From Odobenus rosmarus divergens (Eukaryota; Chordata; Mammalia; Carnivora; Odobenidae), in the NCBI RefSeq assembly GCF_000321225.1, contig NW_004451519.1:262252-326251 (forward strand): a stretch of DNA of 64,000 nt, read 5' to 3'. The number at the start of each line of letters is the position of its first letter. Position 1 is the stretch's first letter. Position numbers and translations under genes: made by a program. Positions 11,058-23,407 of the stretch are shown here, one piece after another. The notes beneath the pieces were generated by a model. That model was not told the origin of the DNA, ran no database searches, and was given only the letters and a program-made list of their open reading frames with translations.

Positions 11058-11534
11058 ATTCAAAATCATTGACTACTCTTTTGCAAATAAAGAGACATAA
11101 GTGTATAAATAATTGGTATATGTTAGATGAAGTTAGAATTATTCAGCATTTCTATATATGAATAAGTGATATAATAAGTTTTAAAATACATTTACATGTT
11201 CATGTTGATTTTGCATGCATTTATAAGTGAAAAATGACTTAAAAAGGAAGTTCTTTTCCTTTTATTATTATTTGTCTTAAGTATCAGATGGGGAATATAG
11301 CTACATGAAATCAAACTCCAGGTGGAAATGGAAACATTCAATAAAATACTGGCATAGTTTGCTTCTCCATACCACCACATGACTGTTCAGAGACATCTGT
11401 GTAATTCGTAACATTCTAAGCCTTCATATTTGACTCAGGAAACTTACAAACTAGTTGTGTATACATGACAGGAAACTAGAAAACAATCCACAGCCAAGCT
11501 CAGACCTTTATTAAAGCCTTATTGCTTGTATCAG
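11058..11534. other. Unique AT-rich DNA
   Basis: No gene or repeat recognised. Confidence 0.5.
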
Positions 11535-12060
11535 AGTAAATCCTATGCTTACAGGTCTCTCTACACAAGGAATGTATGAGCTCCTTGAGTTTTTCCCAGT
11601 ATTTGTATCTACTCCCAGCTCATCCCCATCTCACCGAAGCATTCTCTGCCCTGGATCCAGTAATCTCCAACCCCTCAATGGTCCTCCATTAACAACAGGT
11701 GTAATGTCCAAGCTCTTAATCATGCTATTCAAGTTCCTCTGGCTACCCCTCCAGACTCAGCTATTCTCCTTCCCCCAACAAAATACTCCATGTGAGACTT
11801 ATCAAAGTGTGATCCACAGATTTGCCCTATGAGATTTGGCTTAGATGTCACCACCTCGGGGAAGCCTTCTCCAAATCCCCAAATAGGATTGGATGCCCCT
11901 CTTTGGTGTTCATTCCCTTTCCAGCACTTAGTGCAGAAAAACTGTCTTTCTCCTTGTCTATTTTCTCCATAAAGTCTGGGAGCTCTTTGAGAGCAGGAAC
12001 CCTTGCCTCTTCTCTGTGTTTCTCCCAGTTCCAAGCAGTGATCCTGGGTGTGATAGAATG
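11535..12060 (+). mobile_element. L2 LINE, long 3' segment
   Basis: A decayed L2 in sense order: ACCCCTCCAGACTCAGC, ATGTCACCACCTCGGGGAAGCCTTCTCC, TTCCAGCACTTAGTGC, TGGGAGCTCTTTGAGAGCAGGAACCCTTGCC. The antisense frame of 159 codons at 11729-12208 overlaps this element and its 3' flank and is not a gene. Confidence 0.85.
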
Positions 12061-12799
12061 AGGAAGGAAGATGAAATTGTGGCTTGCTTACCATTTGGTA
12101 GCTGTAGCCATAAAACACACAGCCAGTGGTGTGCTGGAACCAGATCAAACCAGCTTGTGAGAGCCAACTGTGTACAATTCTTCCCAACCCTTCAGATAGT
12201 GACATCAATTTGGTGGTTTGAAATTAGCTAGGGTAGCTGAAAATGCCACAAAAAATTGCTAAATGGTACAAATCATATTTATTTTTTCTTCTCGACATGT
12301 GGTTGTTTCCATTCACCATCACATCGCTGCAAAACATTTAGGTCTACTTTGGTAAAGTGGCAAATGGTGCAAATATACCACAAATTCAAGCAAGTTAGAT
12401 AATTATACATCAGGATTTGAAAAACAAAAATAACTCTTTTGTCATTTAAAATTTGATACTTCCCCGGTGACAGCTTCATGACTGGTTTAAGGATTTGTAG
12501 TTTTCTTCAGTAATGATTGCCTAAAGATCTGAGTAATTGAGGATTCTCTGTATATTAACTATGTCGATTTTGTTAATTTTGTCATCTTAATAACTGTATC
12601 AGATTAGTTGTGCAGAAATTCCATAAATATTAGTGTGTTTTTTGGTGAGTGGTAGCATTTATGACAAATGGGAAAATACATTCGTTTAGATCTAACAAAA
12701 AGCAATGAGTCTGTACCTAACCAGCTATTTCTGAAACATCCTCCAAATAAAAGTTTCAGGCCAATAGGCCTTCTACGAGATAGAAGGTTATTTCCCAAG
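12061..12799. other. Unassigned DNA, old repeat-like part at 12110-12290
   Basis: 12110-12290 (CCAGTGGTGTGCTGGAACCAG ... CCAGCTTGTGAGAGCCAACTG ... AAATGCCACAAAAAAT) feels like an old mammalian interspersed repeat, but I cannot name the family. The remainder is unique AT-rich sequence without a gene. Confidence 0.35.
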
Positions 12800-12858
12800 T
12801 TTCCTTTTAAATTCCAGCTAATTAACATACAGTGCCAAATTAGTTTCAGGTGTAGAAC
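12800..12858 (-). mobile_element. LINE-1 3' end stub, antisense
   Basis: TTTTAAATTCCAGCTAATTAACATACAGTG and TTAGTTTCAGGTGTAGAA match the extreme 3' end of carnivore L1 on the reverse strand, truncated after about 60 bp. Confidence 0.65.
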
Positions 12859-13084
12859 CAGATAAAAGTTTGCACAGATCTTAAAGTATCCATTTCTCCT
12901 GTTGTGCTGCTATGAAAATACCAGATGGGGACTGCTCTGATCAGGAATTTTAATGGGAATGGTTCTCTCCCTACAACTTTCCATGGCTTATAAATAGATT
13001 CAGAAAATAATTCAGGTAAAAAGCATGATTTCAGACTATGAAATAAGTGTCCCAGAGAACCCTAACACCTAAATGTTCCCCCAA

Positions 13085-13245
13085 ATCACTGGTTCTGGCC
13101 AGGCTAGGTGTATCAGAATCATCTGGGGAGCTGGTTACAAATACATATCCCTGTACCCCATAACAAGAGGGTCTGTGGTGAGCCCAGGGAATCTACATTT
13201 TTTTTACAAGCTCCCCAGATAATTCCAGTCTATTGATTGTAGTTT
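13085..13245. mobile_element. hAT-Charlie MITE (MER5-like)
   Basis: CACTGGTTCTGGCC, AGAATCATCTGGGGAGCTGGTTA, GGGAATCTACATTT and AAGCTCCCCAGATAATTCC give the near-palindromic MER5-type structure. Diverged. The 12859-13084 flank has no recognised feature. Confidence 0.75.
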
Positions 13246-13764
13246 TTAACCCTAAGTCCCCTCTTGAAAACATTTTGTTTTAGTTTACAAGTTTGTATTC
13301 CTTTGACTTTAAAACATATGCTCTCTGATTTGAGTAATGACCATGAAGAGAAGCCAGAATTTATCAGTAACATCAACAAATGGCCAAAAAAGGTTTTTAA
13401 TATAGAATGCAAGATATTGTACTTACACATGAAAGATGAGTGGGGAAATGGGAGAAATTATCTCAGTAATTTAGCTTCCCTTCCTCTTGGAGTATTTTCT
13501 GTGATGGCCCATCTACATAATTGAAGGACAGGTGCTCTAATCATTGATTTTACCGATAATTTTTCCAATTCTTCTTTTTGAATATGTACGGCTATTCTTA
13601 AATTGAAATAACAAAATCAGAGGTATGGGCTTCCTGTGACTCTTCTTCTGTGCAAATCTTTGCTTATTGCCACATGCTAGAACCACTCCTTAATGATTTC
13701 AAAGCCGGCTGCAAATTTGGAATTTATTGGCAGAATGGCAACTTAGTGTGTCAAAAGATATACG
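13246..13764. other. Unique DNA
   Basis: Contains overlapping short frames at 13230-13430 (-) and 13264-13524 (+) with no recognisable domain. No repeat is assigned. Confidence 0.45.
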
Positions 13765-14006
13765 ATTTTCTTTTCTTTTTTTTTCTTTTCTTTCCTTTTC
13801 TTTTCTTTTTTTAAGAGAGAGAGCAGGAGGGGAAGGTGCTTGGGTGCAGGGGGTAGAGGGGCAGAGGGAGAGGGAGAGAGAATCTTAAGCAGGCTCCACA
13901 CCCAGCATGGAGCCCAAGATGGGGCTCAATCTCACAACCTTGAGATCATGACCTGAGCCAAAATCAAGAGTCAGACGCTTAACTGACTGAGCCATCCGGG
14001 CACCCC
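13765..14006 (-). mobile_element. Can-SINE with (TTTTC)n tail
   Basis: A pyrimidine-rich tail at 13765-13812 precedes the reverse-complement SINEC body (CAGGCTCCACACCCAGCATGG, TTGAGATCATGACCTGAGCC, TGACTGAGCCATCCGGGCACCCC). An older subfamily. No clear target duplication. Confidence 0.92.
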
Positions 14007-14999
14007 CACCATTGCTTTTCTGAACAGTTTTTACTTATCTCAGTTGACTTTGCCTTTGCATTCACCTCAAGAATTACATGTAGATTTTAAAAGTATTAGA
14101 TGGACTACACAGGAGCTATGAATTAATACTTCGCTTTACTTTAGAATGTATCATTCTCTTAGAACATAAGCACTTGTAACAGAAACAGAGGGTGTTTTCT
14201 TTAGCACCCACTAGTACACAACCATTCTCACTTTTGTATTTGGTTACACATTTTCTTTGAAAATGAGGTTTCTCTGTTCTATAGCCATATGCTACCCTGT
14301 TGCTGAATGCCTCTAAATGTCATTATAACAACATATAATCTTTGTTTTAATTCATAAAACATTTAAAAAATTCATGCCAACATTTGGAATCCCTAGGGGT
14401 ACCCTATTTCTGAAAATAACAATATTAAGACTTAAAATCATGGGTAACAATATTTAAATACAGGAAGTACTTTGTGGCTTGTGTTTTTTGGGTGGTTTTT
14501 TGTTTTTTATTCTGGTAGGTTTGTTTGAGTTTGCTGTTTTTGTTTTTTGTCTTTTTTTTTTTTTTTTTTTTTGGATCTGCATCATTGACTTTATCACTTT
14601 GGTTCTATGGTTCTAATGTCTTGTCCAGAGCCACTCATTTAATTACTTTTTCAAAACATTCATAACACAACATGGCTATAACTATACAGCTGCTGGCCTT
14701 TACTGGAATTCTATAATGAAGATCAATTATAGTATTTGATCTGGCCTTCCTTTCTAAGTGTTACCGTTAATTCAGATTAAAACACTATGTCAATGTGCTT
14801 CCTACCATACATGGAAATGAAGACATCTTTTATTGACAGTAGAGATGATTTGGGATGATAAGGATAAGAGTAGATTATGTTATCTTTATTTTCACAAAAA
14901 CTCAAGTCAAAGGTTAAAATAATCAGAGTATTACAAATATTTTTGAACTTAAAATAAGGCATATGAACTAGACATTAGTCATATAAATAAATATACTAT
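14007..14999. other. Unique AT-rich DNA with a poly(T) run
   Basis: No gene seen. A T/G-rich segment at 14480-14572 ends in about 22 consecutive T. It may be the remains of an antisense retrotransposon tail, but no body is recognisable beside it. Confidence 0.45.
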
Positions 15000-15190
15000 G
15001 GTAGGGTGGAAAGAGCCTTGTGGCAAAAGTCAAGAGCCTTGAGTTCTAATTTAGACTAGGCTGCTATCAAGCTGTATGATTTTGGAAAAATTGTTTAATT
15101 TCTTTGGGCATCAGTTTTCTTGGTCATGATATAAGAATATTGGATTGGATGATCCCTCCAGTCTTACGGAACACTAGTGATTTGGATGGT
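15000..15190 (+). mobile_element. MIR-family SINE (MIR3/MIRc-like)
   Basis: GTGGAAAGAGCCTTG, GAGTTCTAATTTAGACTAGGCTG, GGGCATCAGTTTTCTTGGTC and TTGGATTGGATGATCCCTCCAGTC follow the layout of MIR3-type elements. Confidence 0.7.
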
Positions 15191-16294
15191 GGAAAGTAAA
15201 ATCACTTAAAATTAGTAAACTATAATGGTTGGAAGTCATTTCAGCATGATAGTTTGAGGCCACAGAGTGCTGGAAACATGAGAGCAAATGTTTTCAAAAG
15301 ATTTTATTCAAGAACAAGCTAGAAATAGTTGTTGATCATGACACTGTACAGTTATCTATATCCCAGAATTAAAGCTAGCAAGGTCCTTAGAATAAGAGCA
15401 AACATATCTAGAAAGAAAACCATAAAGCAGAAATAGTGGGAAAAATGCTTTTAAGTTGATTAGAGACAAAAATAGCACTGTGACCCAATTTGGATTCAGT
15501 TTACAAAAATAATTGTAATGCAGTTCAATCTAAAGTGGTTGTTCCTCCCGGGCAAAGGCAAAAGTTGAAAAAAATGACAAAATTTAAAAATAGGTCAAGA
15601 ACTACCAAATGTATGGTTCCCATCTCAGACTGTGAAAGTGTGAAAAATGAATCGGAATACAGATACAGAAAATGCATATATAATTTGAAGAAGAGACTCA
15701 GCTGAGAAACATGAGGTGCAGATTTAGAATCTAGCTCATCTTTGAGATTTAAATACTCATGATGGATTTCCACTAGCCGGAAATAATAGAATGGAGGAGT
15801 GTTTAATAAAAAGAGCCCTTTCAGAAAAATAAATACTTAAGCAGTGCTACAGAATGACTTCAGCTCAGCACAAACACATATAAATTTCATCAGTTTGCTT
15901 CCCTTTGTAGATGGATCATCTTTTTGTTGGGTAGGAGGGGTCAAGGAGGGAGTAACATAATTCAGTCCAAAAGTAACTGGCCAGGCTTAAGGCCTACGTA
16001 GATCCTTTCAACTACAAAATATACTCTTATTTCAGGAAATGTTAAATTGTGAATCTCAGAAATACAGTGATTGGTCTACTTTTCCTCTCTCCCTCTTCCC
16101 CAGCTCATGTATTCTACTCAATACCTTCATCCTTTTGTAATTATTTTTGGTGAGATAGGGGTCACCACTGACCCCTTGGGTATGATCAATCCCCAGCCAA
16201 TCTTAGTCTAAATAACATTTATCTTTGAACCACATCCTTAAACCTTTAAATTATTTTCATAGCCCTTTTTAGCTTCTCTCTTTCATACTGTATA
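15191..16294. other. Unique DNA
   Basis: Holds overlapping opposite-strand frames at 15490-15705 (+) and 15525-15773 (-) that have no recognisable domain and no repeat explanation. No gene is claimed. Confidence 0.45.
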
Positions 16295-16400
16295 GTGGAT
16301 TGGGATTGACAAACTAGCTCTGCCACTAAATGGTTTGATGACCCTGGGAAATCATTTTCCTATGGTCCTCAATTCCCTCATCTATAAAATGAACATCCAT
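16295..16400 (+). mobile_element. MIR core
   Basis: TAGTGGATTGGG, AGCTCTGCCACTAAATGG, GACCCTGGGAAATC and CCTCATCTATAAAATGAAC are in MIR order. Confidence 0.75.
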
Positions 16401-16599
16401 AAGGTCCAATTTCAGTCCACAGTTTGCTGGATTATATTTCTATCTTCTCATGTGGATATCACTTGTATGCTTTGTTCACTGTCTTTATACTTCTGCAGTC
16501 CTTTTTGGGATTCAGTATGCATTTATTCATGGGCAACATCCCAAGAGAAGCATAGTATTCTAAATAAGAAATTAACACAATCCAGGTATTCAAATCACA

Positions 16600-16790
16600 C
16601 ATTATTTAACCATTTGCTCATTGAACAAATATTACTAAGACCCTACTAAGTGCCATTAGGGTAGAGAGCTCCAAGTACAATGAAGGAACAAATAAGAAAA
16701 CAAAATTATAGTATGACAAAGGCTATAATAAGGATACAGGCCCTAAAGAACAGAAAAGGAGCAAAAGTTGGGAGATTTTCTAATTAGATA
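16600..16790 (-). mobile_element. L2 3' end, antisense
   Basis: TTGAACAAATATTACTAAGACCCTACTAAGTGCC, then AGGCTATAATAAGGATACAGG and AAGTTGGGAGATTTTC, consistent with reverse-complement L2. Confidence 0.65.
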
Positions 16791-17869
16791 AAATTTAGGA
16801 GAGTTTTTTGAAATATACCACTGGCTTATAAATTTCTGTTTTGAAAATTTATAGCCAAAATGGTGAAGAGGTAGCTTTTATTTTACAGACATTTAAATGG
16901 AAATACATATAAAGTAAGGCTAATGTGAATATTCAGCAGGCTCACTGGACTCAATAAATCATGTTTCTTTGAAAGTATCAACCATAAACAAACTAGAATG
17001 TACTAACCAGAAGCTATGACAAGAAGAGAGAAAAGAGAGTATGGCTGCACTATCACAGAGCCACACTGAATATGCACTTTGAAAGGTGCACTAAGGATGC
17101 ATTCATTAAAACCACAAAGAGAACTATACATTATGTTTGCTTTTTTGAGTACGTTGCCTTTTTGTATGATTAATTGTTCCTGTCAACTTCAAATCTTAAA
17201 ATATGGAAGGAGAGTATAGGGTGCCTCAAGAGAAGGACTGTGGGGAATTTCTATAGATCTTCCCCAACCTCATTTTTAATAACTACTAAATACATTTCTC
17301 TTTTAAGTTTGTCAGCTAAAGAAAGGAATGAGAACTTAACATTTCAATAATGTCTACAGAAGTAGAGCACTGAGATAATTATCTAATAGGACCTGGGGAT
17401 GGAGACTTCTAGAAAAGCAGAAGGAACTTGGGCTGGGTCACCTGGATAAGTTGTCTCCAATGATTACATTGCTTGAGCAAATGTTCACCTCCCCATTTTA
17501 CTTTCCAATTGATTTCATAGTCCTAAAATACAGCCCCTACTGGGTTCTCATGGGAAAGCCAAATGCAATTTAAAAAAAATTATCCAGATTATTCCAGACC
17601 ATGGCTCCTATCTGGGACATCTTTGAAGAAAAGGTATTTGTTTCCTTTATTTTTGTTAAAGTATAGTTTTTGTATGTGGCAGATGCCTCTGATTCTCCAT
17701 GTCACACGGTCAGAACACATCTGATTTCTCCTGCGTTGGCAATGGACACTTTCATGTGAACTCAGAGTCATCTCATGCTGGCAGCATCCTACCCAAGAGC
17801 TTGCCATGTTGTCTTTCTGCTTTCTTCTCAGGGCCTTCCCCAACGGTAAGGGGATAAGAATATTCTTTC
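16791..17869. other. Unique DNA
   Basis: No assignable repeat. The antisense frame at 17589-17843 (84 codons) has no recognised motif. Confidence 0.45.
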
Positions 17870-18195
17870 CACATACGAGAGATGTGAGATTATTATTCCT
17901 GAGAAAAATCCTAAACCAATGAGAGACAAAAACCAGTGGATATGTTATCCTGCCTTTGTCAGGTGGACAATTCTGACAGGAATTCTGTACACCTTTCAGG
18001 AGAGCTCAACACAATTGAGCCCCTATTGCCCACAGTGGTGTTCCCAATCAACATACTGGTTTTTCCTCCTAACCTGACTTCCCCGCTCTGCTCCCTTACT
18101 CCTGCTCCTGGAATTAACTCCCAAATAAATTACCTGTACTTGGATCTCTGTCTTCAGCTCTACATTCGGGAGAACCTAAATAAGATAGTGTGATA
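17870..18195 (+). mobile_element. ERVL-type solo LTR, ancient
   Basis: The 3' portion, TTCCCCGCTCTGCTCCCTTACTCCTGCTCCTGG, AACTCCCAAATAAATTACCTG, GATCTCTGTCTTC and CGGGAGAACCTAAATAAGATAG, matches the polyadenylation-signal (AATAAA) end of MLT2/LTR33-like ERVL LTRs. The 5' limit is uncertain. No internal viral genes are present. Confidence 0.65.
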
Positions 18196-18199
18196 AAGA

Positions 18200-18560
18200 A
18201 ATTGTTCTGTGTTCATCACAGTTTCCCCTTCCTGAGTGCAAATGAAAACAGCATTCACTAGCCTCCTTGAAGTAATGCTAGGGTCCCTATGACACAATTC
18301 TGAACTGTGGAATGTCAACAGAAGTAACTTAACCTGTTAAAAACATCCTGTACAGTATTCCAATCCACTTTTCCCCTGCCTTGGAAACCTTGGGGATTAC
18401 ATGTTCCAAATGACATAGTCGTAAGATGGAGGACGGCCATCTGACCTACATAGGACTTTGCTTGAATGAGAAATTTTTATTATCATAAATTGCTGATATT
18501 CTATGTTAATTTGTTACTAAACATATCCTAATATGCTTAGGTTAACTGTAGCATATCCTA
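18200..18560 (+). mobile_element. MaLR/ERVL-type LTR, ancient
   Basis: AAGATGGAGGACGGCCATCTGACCTACATAGG, TTGCTTGAATGAGAAATTTTTATT and TTTGTTACTAAACATATCCTAATATG match the 3' end of the LTR family at 9590-9905. It adjoins the preceding ERVL LTR in the same orientation. Confidence 0.6.
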
Positions 18561-18683
18561 TACTGTATCTTAGATGGCAAAAATGATCTGCATATTTAAA
18601 CTTTAGAACCAGGCACAGCAGGTACTCAAACCATGTTAGTTTAGTTGAAAGTAGGAAGAGAGGAATGAATAAAGCCTACCCTG

Positions 18684-18810
18684 TATCTATCTATCTGGCT
18701 ATCTATATATACACAGTTTCATTTTATATATATATAATAGTATATATGTATCTATATATTATCTATGTAAGTATATACATAATATTACAATATGTGTATA
18801 TAATATTATC
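18684..18810. repeat. (TATC)n/(TA)n-rich low-complexity tract
   Basis: TATCTATCTATC, then interrupted TA runs through ATATTATC. A likely unstable AT microsatellite. Confidence 0.9.
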
Positions 18811-19250
18811 ATTATGTTGCTAGCAACCTGTAAGCAGGGGTAAGGTCTCAAAAATTTTATCCTTAACATAGAATAATCTCAACAGTTTCTTGAAGACTGA
18901 TGAATAATTTCAGCATTCAAAACACCCCTCTAAACAGAACCACATTATTCCTTTAAAAAAAAAGCTGTTGGTTCAAATAAATATGTATTTTAAGAAACCA
19001 AAAAAATTTGGGTTTTTTTGAGGGTATGGGATTAGCCCGTTTGAAAAAAAAAGACTAGTCAGTTCTGTTAAACAAACTGAGGGGTTTCTGTTTGTTTTAT
19101 TTTGTTTTAACAGAATATCCTACTTTGATCTGATCAATTATTTTGGTACTGTCTGGAGAGAGTAAAATAGAATTCTGCTAGATTTCTAGTTTTTTTAAAA
19201 TTTTTTTCCAATACTTCTGAAGTTTTGTCTTGCATATAATCAATGCACTA
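18811..19250. other. Unique AT-rich DNA
   Basis: No gene or assignable repeat. TTCTGTTAAACAAACTGAGG...GTTTTAACAGAA forms an imperfect inverted arrangement at 19052-19113. Confidence 0.4.
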
Positions 19251-19263
19251 TGAAGAATTTTTC

Positions 19264-19450
19264 TTTTTTTTAAGATTTATTTATTTATTTTAGAGCCGGT
19301 GCATGAGCAGGGGGAGGGACAGAGGGAGGGAGAGAGAATCTCAAGCAGACTCCCCACTGACTCAGGGGCTTGATCTCAGGACCCCGAGATCATGACCTGA
19401 GCCAAAACCAGGAGTCAGACGCTCAACCAACTGAGCCATGCAGACGCCCC
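19264..19450 (-). mobile_element. Can-SINE
   Basis: Reverse-complement SINEC flanked by the perfect 13-bp duplication TGAAGAATTTTTC (19251-19263 and 19451-19463). Confidence 0.96.
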
Positions 19451-19463
19451 TGAAGAATTTTTC

Positions 19464-21579
19464 AGTAAGTCACTCAAATCTTAATTATTGAATCCTAAGA
19501 TAACTTAAAGAATTGTGGACTTAACTCCCGTTTTGTGCTATCTATGAGGAAAGGTTTGGCACACCTATTCAAAATGTTAATGAAAAATGTTGAAGGATAG
19601 TAAACTGCTTAGAGAAACAAATGCTTCCAAGGACATTAGCAAAATCAGCTGGAATCTAAACAATGAGTCAGTTACAAATTATCCTTATCTATTAATTAAA
19701 ATAAACTTCATTCAACGTTCTATTAGACTATGCTTTACTGATATTATTGAAATTAGTTTAGAGCAATAAAATTTATACAGATAAAGTGAATTCTAAATAC
19801 TGAAGGCATTTCAAAAATTCAGACTGGCCATCTCTCTAATGAGTCTGACTTAGTGCTTTACAATGTCGAAGAAAGGTAATTTTGAGGAAATAACGTGTTC
19901 TTTATTGATTTTGTGCATTGCAAGTTTTTATCTTCAGAATACTTGGGACTTATCTATATAGATATGTGCGTACATTTACTTTTGAGATACTCAGAAGTTT
20001 CTACTTAACCTACTTCCAATTTAGTCTACACATCTATACCAAAAGGACAAATCTTTGACTATTTGTCCTTTTGTTCATGGGACCATTTTTATTAGTGAGT
20101 ACTAATTGATTTGAATGGAAGTTTCCATTTTCTTCAGATCACTTGCAAATATCTCTCTGTCTCTCCTAGTAAGACACAAGAGACAAGGAATGTGTCCTGG
20201 ACAGTTAGAGTATTTGGTTATTCTAAAATAAGGTAGACACTGTTGCACTTTAGAGGACTCTATATATAGTTAGCCTTCCATTCTAATAGGTTCAGTCCTG
20301 TCCGTATTTGCACAGGGATTCACATGAAAAACATTATTGGAGACCAACAACATGGACTTGTTTTGAACATTGCCTCAAAGTCACTTCAGTATCATGTGTG
20401 GATGGTAGAAGACTTGCTGCCAACATCTGCTATCCAATTTGATCTTGGGAGTTTTCTGGCACATTGAACATGACATTTATTTAAGTGTTAGATTTATATT
20501 ATGCTTTCCTGACCAAAAGCTCAAAGAACCAAGTGCAGTGGCATGATTTGACGCTAGACATCTGGTCTCAGTGTAATCACGATGACACGTTCCACAAAGC
20601 TATCGAATTGGAATTCCTGACTTTGTGGCTAAGGGTGCTAACACTGAAAAGTCTAAGAATTTTAAAGGGTTCAGCTTCATAAATTAATCAACATAATACA
20701 ACTTGACAAAAGATAAACATTAAAAAGCTAGAACTCTGTGTTTTGTTACTGCTTGGCTTAGCTTCTTTGTTGTTACGCATTTTGCTCAGGTAAGCATATC
20801 TGGAAAGGGCTTACTCTCCAAAGAAAAGCAATCTTGTGTGGACTCTGGCAAAAACAAGCCAGAAGTAAAATGAATTATATGCTAGGGCATATAAATTTAC
20901 AGTAAGTCATGTAAATTAGAAGGTGATGCACCTGCGAGGCAGTGTGGAACTTATAATAAAATCTTCTCAGGGATAGCAAGACAGTGAAAATTAGGGAGGG
21001 GATGGATTACATAATGAAATTTGATTGTACTTGAATAAACGTACTGCAGAATCTTCAGCTACTGTACAGTTTTGAAGTCATAGACTGAATACCATGTGGT
21101 CTCAATTGTCATAATTTAGGTCCAGAAAGTGCTCTACAAAATAATAAGCTAAAATCTACCAATATAACTGTAGTTTAAAAAAAATTTTTTGTAAGATGCT
21201 TTAAAAAGTTGGCAAAAATAAATGCTAGTTTAATAAGGATAAAGTTATAGAGTGAAATGTACATTTGTGGAAAGATTCCAGAACATTAATTGATTTGGGA
21301 AGCATACATCTCTTAAAACCAAGAACCTCAAAAATGCAAGAAGAAAAATGCATTCACCAGGGCCATTCTGAAATTATAAGTAGGTAAAGGGGGAACGGAT
21401 GTGGCACGACCACCACTGGACTTCATTTGCCTCCTCTATCATGTTCTCTAGGGTTCATCTCTGTTTGCTGAAAAACTGATGTTACACATTTGGAGGATCC
21501 TGTTGCTGTATTTCCCTTACCCAGATGGCATAGTCTCTAAAATGCTATCACCATTTTTAATTAACCTCTTTGTAAATAG
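19464..21579. other. 2.1 kb of unique DNA, no gene recognised
   Basis: One of the longest stretches without an assignable transposon. Short frames at 19587-19769 and 20485-20682 have no domain signature. It contains the perfect inverted repeat at 20040-20073. Confidence 0.5.
20040..20073. repeat. Perfect 13-bp inverted repeat (8-nt loop)
   Basis: CAAAAGGACAAAT at 20040-20052 pairs exactly with ATTTGTCCTTTTG at 20061-20073, separated by CTTTGACT. Confidence 0.97.
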
Positions 21580-21790
21580 CTGTGTTATGGGTCACAAGAA
21601 ACTAGTATGAAGTCATACCAGGGTGTATTTGAATCTTGACATTTGACATGAGCCAAGCTACTGAACCTCCCCGCAATTGGTTTGCTCATCAGTAGCACGG
21701 TGGTGATAGCACCTACATCAATGGGTTAACATGAGAATTCTGTGACATAATCCACACAAAGGGTGGAGCAGTTTCTGGCACTCTCTACCT
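21580..21790 (+). mobile_element. MIR, diverged
   Basis: AGCCAAGCTACTGAACCTCCCCG, GTTTGCTCATCAGTAGCACGGTGG, AGCACCTACATCAATGGG and CAGTTTCTGGCACTC keep the MIR spacing. Confidence 0.6.
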
Positions 21791-21919
21791 TGTTTTTTAT
21801 ACCATTTCATTTTAATAGGGGATGTCCCAGAAAGGAAGGAAGTCTCTGCTTCTGTGTATCTTCATCTACCTAACTGCACATTTCCTTCATACAGTGAATG
21901 CCTTCAACAACAGTTTGTC

Positions 21920-22180
21920 AATTTTGTTAAGAGTGCAGACGCTGAAGTCAGAATGCCAGGGTTTCAAGCTGTGACTTACTAGCTGTTTGGCCTATATAAG
22001 ATGATAAGTCTTGCTTAGCCTCAGTCTCTTCATTTGTAACATGGGGATGATACCGGCCCCTCCATCACTGGACTCTCATGAGGATTAACTTAGATTCTGT
22101 ACATGGAGCACTTAATACTTTCTGCCACATGCTCAGCACTCAGTCCATGGCAGGTATATTGTGATTATTATTATCATGAG
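21920..22180 (+). mobile_element. MIR SINE
   Basis: AAGAGTGCAGACGCTGAAGTCAG, GACTTACTAGCTGTTTGGCC, CCTCAGTCTCTTCATTTGTAACATGGGGATGAT, then CTCATGAGGATTAACT. Nearly full length. An 8-bp-unit repeat, CTATAGTA, follows at 22197-22217. Confidence 0.88.
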
Positions 22181-22263
22181 TTTTATTGTTACTATACTAT
22201 AGTACTATAGTACTATAATAGGCGGGTGTATAAAAGGAATGAGAGCCCTAGCAGTTGAAACAC

Positions 22264-22609
22264 TTAGAAAATTCATTCAACATTTTTTTTTTTTTTTTTT
22301 GGTCATCTACATCTGCACTGGGTACTCTTGTAGGCACTGAGGATTTGGCAGAAGGCAAAAAAGACAAAATTCCTGCCTTAAAAAAGCCTACATTGGCCAA
22401 ATGAGGAACATCTTCACTGTGCCTCACTTCACTAGGGGAGCCCTAAAAACAATTGGCAATTAAAATGCAGTGCAGTGAGTGCAATGACAAGCCGGAGCAC
22501 AGGGAGGAGGTAACCAAAGAGGAGGGGCACTTAACCCAGTTTTGGGGAAGGAAAAGTGAGGCAAGTTTCCTGGTGATGGTAACGTCTATGCTGGGCCTTG
22601 TAGCACTTA
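22264..22609 (-). mobile_element. L2 3' end, antisense
   Basis: TTCATTCAACA, an internal T run, CACTGGGTACTCTTGTAGGCACTGAGGATTTGGC and ATTCCTGCCTTAAAAAAGCCTACATTGG match reverse-complement L2. The continuation to about 22600 (AGTGCAATGACAAGC, GATGGTAACG) also fits. Confidence 0.8.
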
Positions 22610-22855
22610 TTTATCGATTTAACAAGTTCTTATATAATGCCTGCTATGTGCCAGGGGAATTGTTCTAAGCACTTTACAAATGAGCTATTACTCTTTTAAT
22701 TTAATTTAATTCATTTACTCCTCCCAATAACTCCATGAAGTGGGGAAAATAAAGCACACATGGGTTAAGTAACTTGTCCAAAGTTAAGAAACCAGAAAGT
22801 TGTTCCATAGTTCCGTGCTCTTAACTGCAGTGTGCTATGCTGTTTCTCCCTCTGG
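22610..22855 (-). mobile_element. MIR SINE, antisense
   Basis: TGCCTGCTATGTGCCAGGGGAATTGTTCTAAGCACTTTAC, AACTCCATGAAGTGGGGAAAAT, GTTAAGTAACTTGTCCAAAGTTAAG and CCGTGCTCTTAACTGCAGTGTGCTATGCTG give a nearly complete antisense MIR. Confidence 0.9.
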
Positions 22856-23407
22856 CTATGTTTTTATAAGGTGTGTGTTAGGGTGAGCTGGGGTGCAAAG
22901 GAATCAAGCATAGGAGGAACAGTCATTAGTCCACGAAAGGCTTGGAGACTTTTGACTTTAGTGGAGCAATGGAAAGGAATCAAAGGATGATCAAGGAATA
23001 AAAGGGACAGTGATTCTGAAGATTCTAGAAAGCCAGGAGGGGGATTTGGGGAATTTTGCATGTTCTGTGCCCAGTTGGCACTATGTTAGTGTTATATGAC
23101 TCTACATTACAATGCACTGTTGCTATGATGGGAGTATATTTTACAGGTTCTAATATAGATCAAGGGACATGATTATTTTTTTTAAATACATGTGCCTTTC
23201 ATGTGTAGTCCTAGAACAGAAATACTTAGATGCCCTCTCATGGATCTTATAGTTAATTTATTTGCAGTTTTAATCATGATTATTTGTACTTAAGGTATCC
23301 CTTTTGTAAGTAACCATGTATTTTGTTCTTGTTAGGAATGCCTAGCATGTTAAGATAAAGTGTTGTCAAAAGTTTATAAATCACAGAAGTAAAATGAATG
23401 AGTCACT
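22856..23407. other. Unique DNA
   Basis: No gene or assignable repeat. Confidence 0.45.

Noticed and set aside
11729..12208. 159-codon antisense open frame, the longest in the window
   Set aside because: Most of it is the antisense of a recognisable L2 LINE segment, and the rest runs into an old repeat-like stretch. No protein family is recognised.
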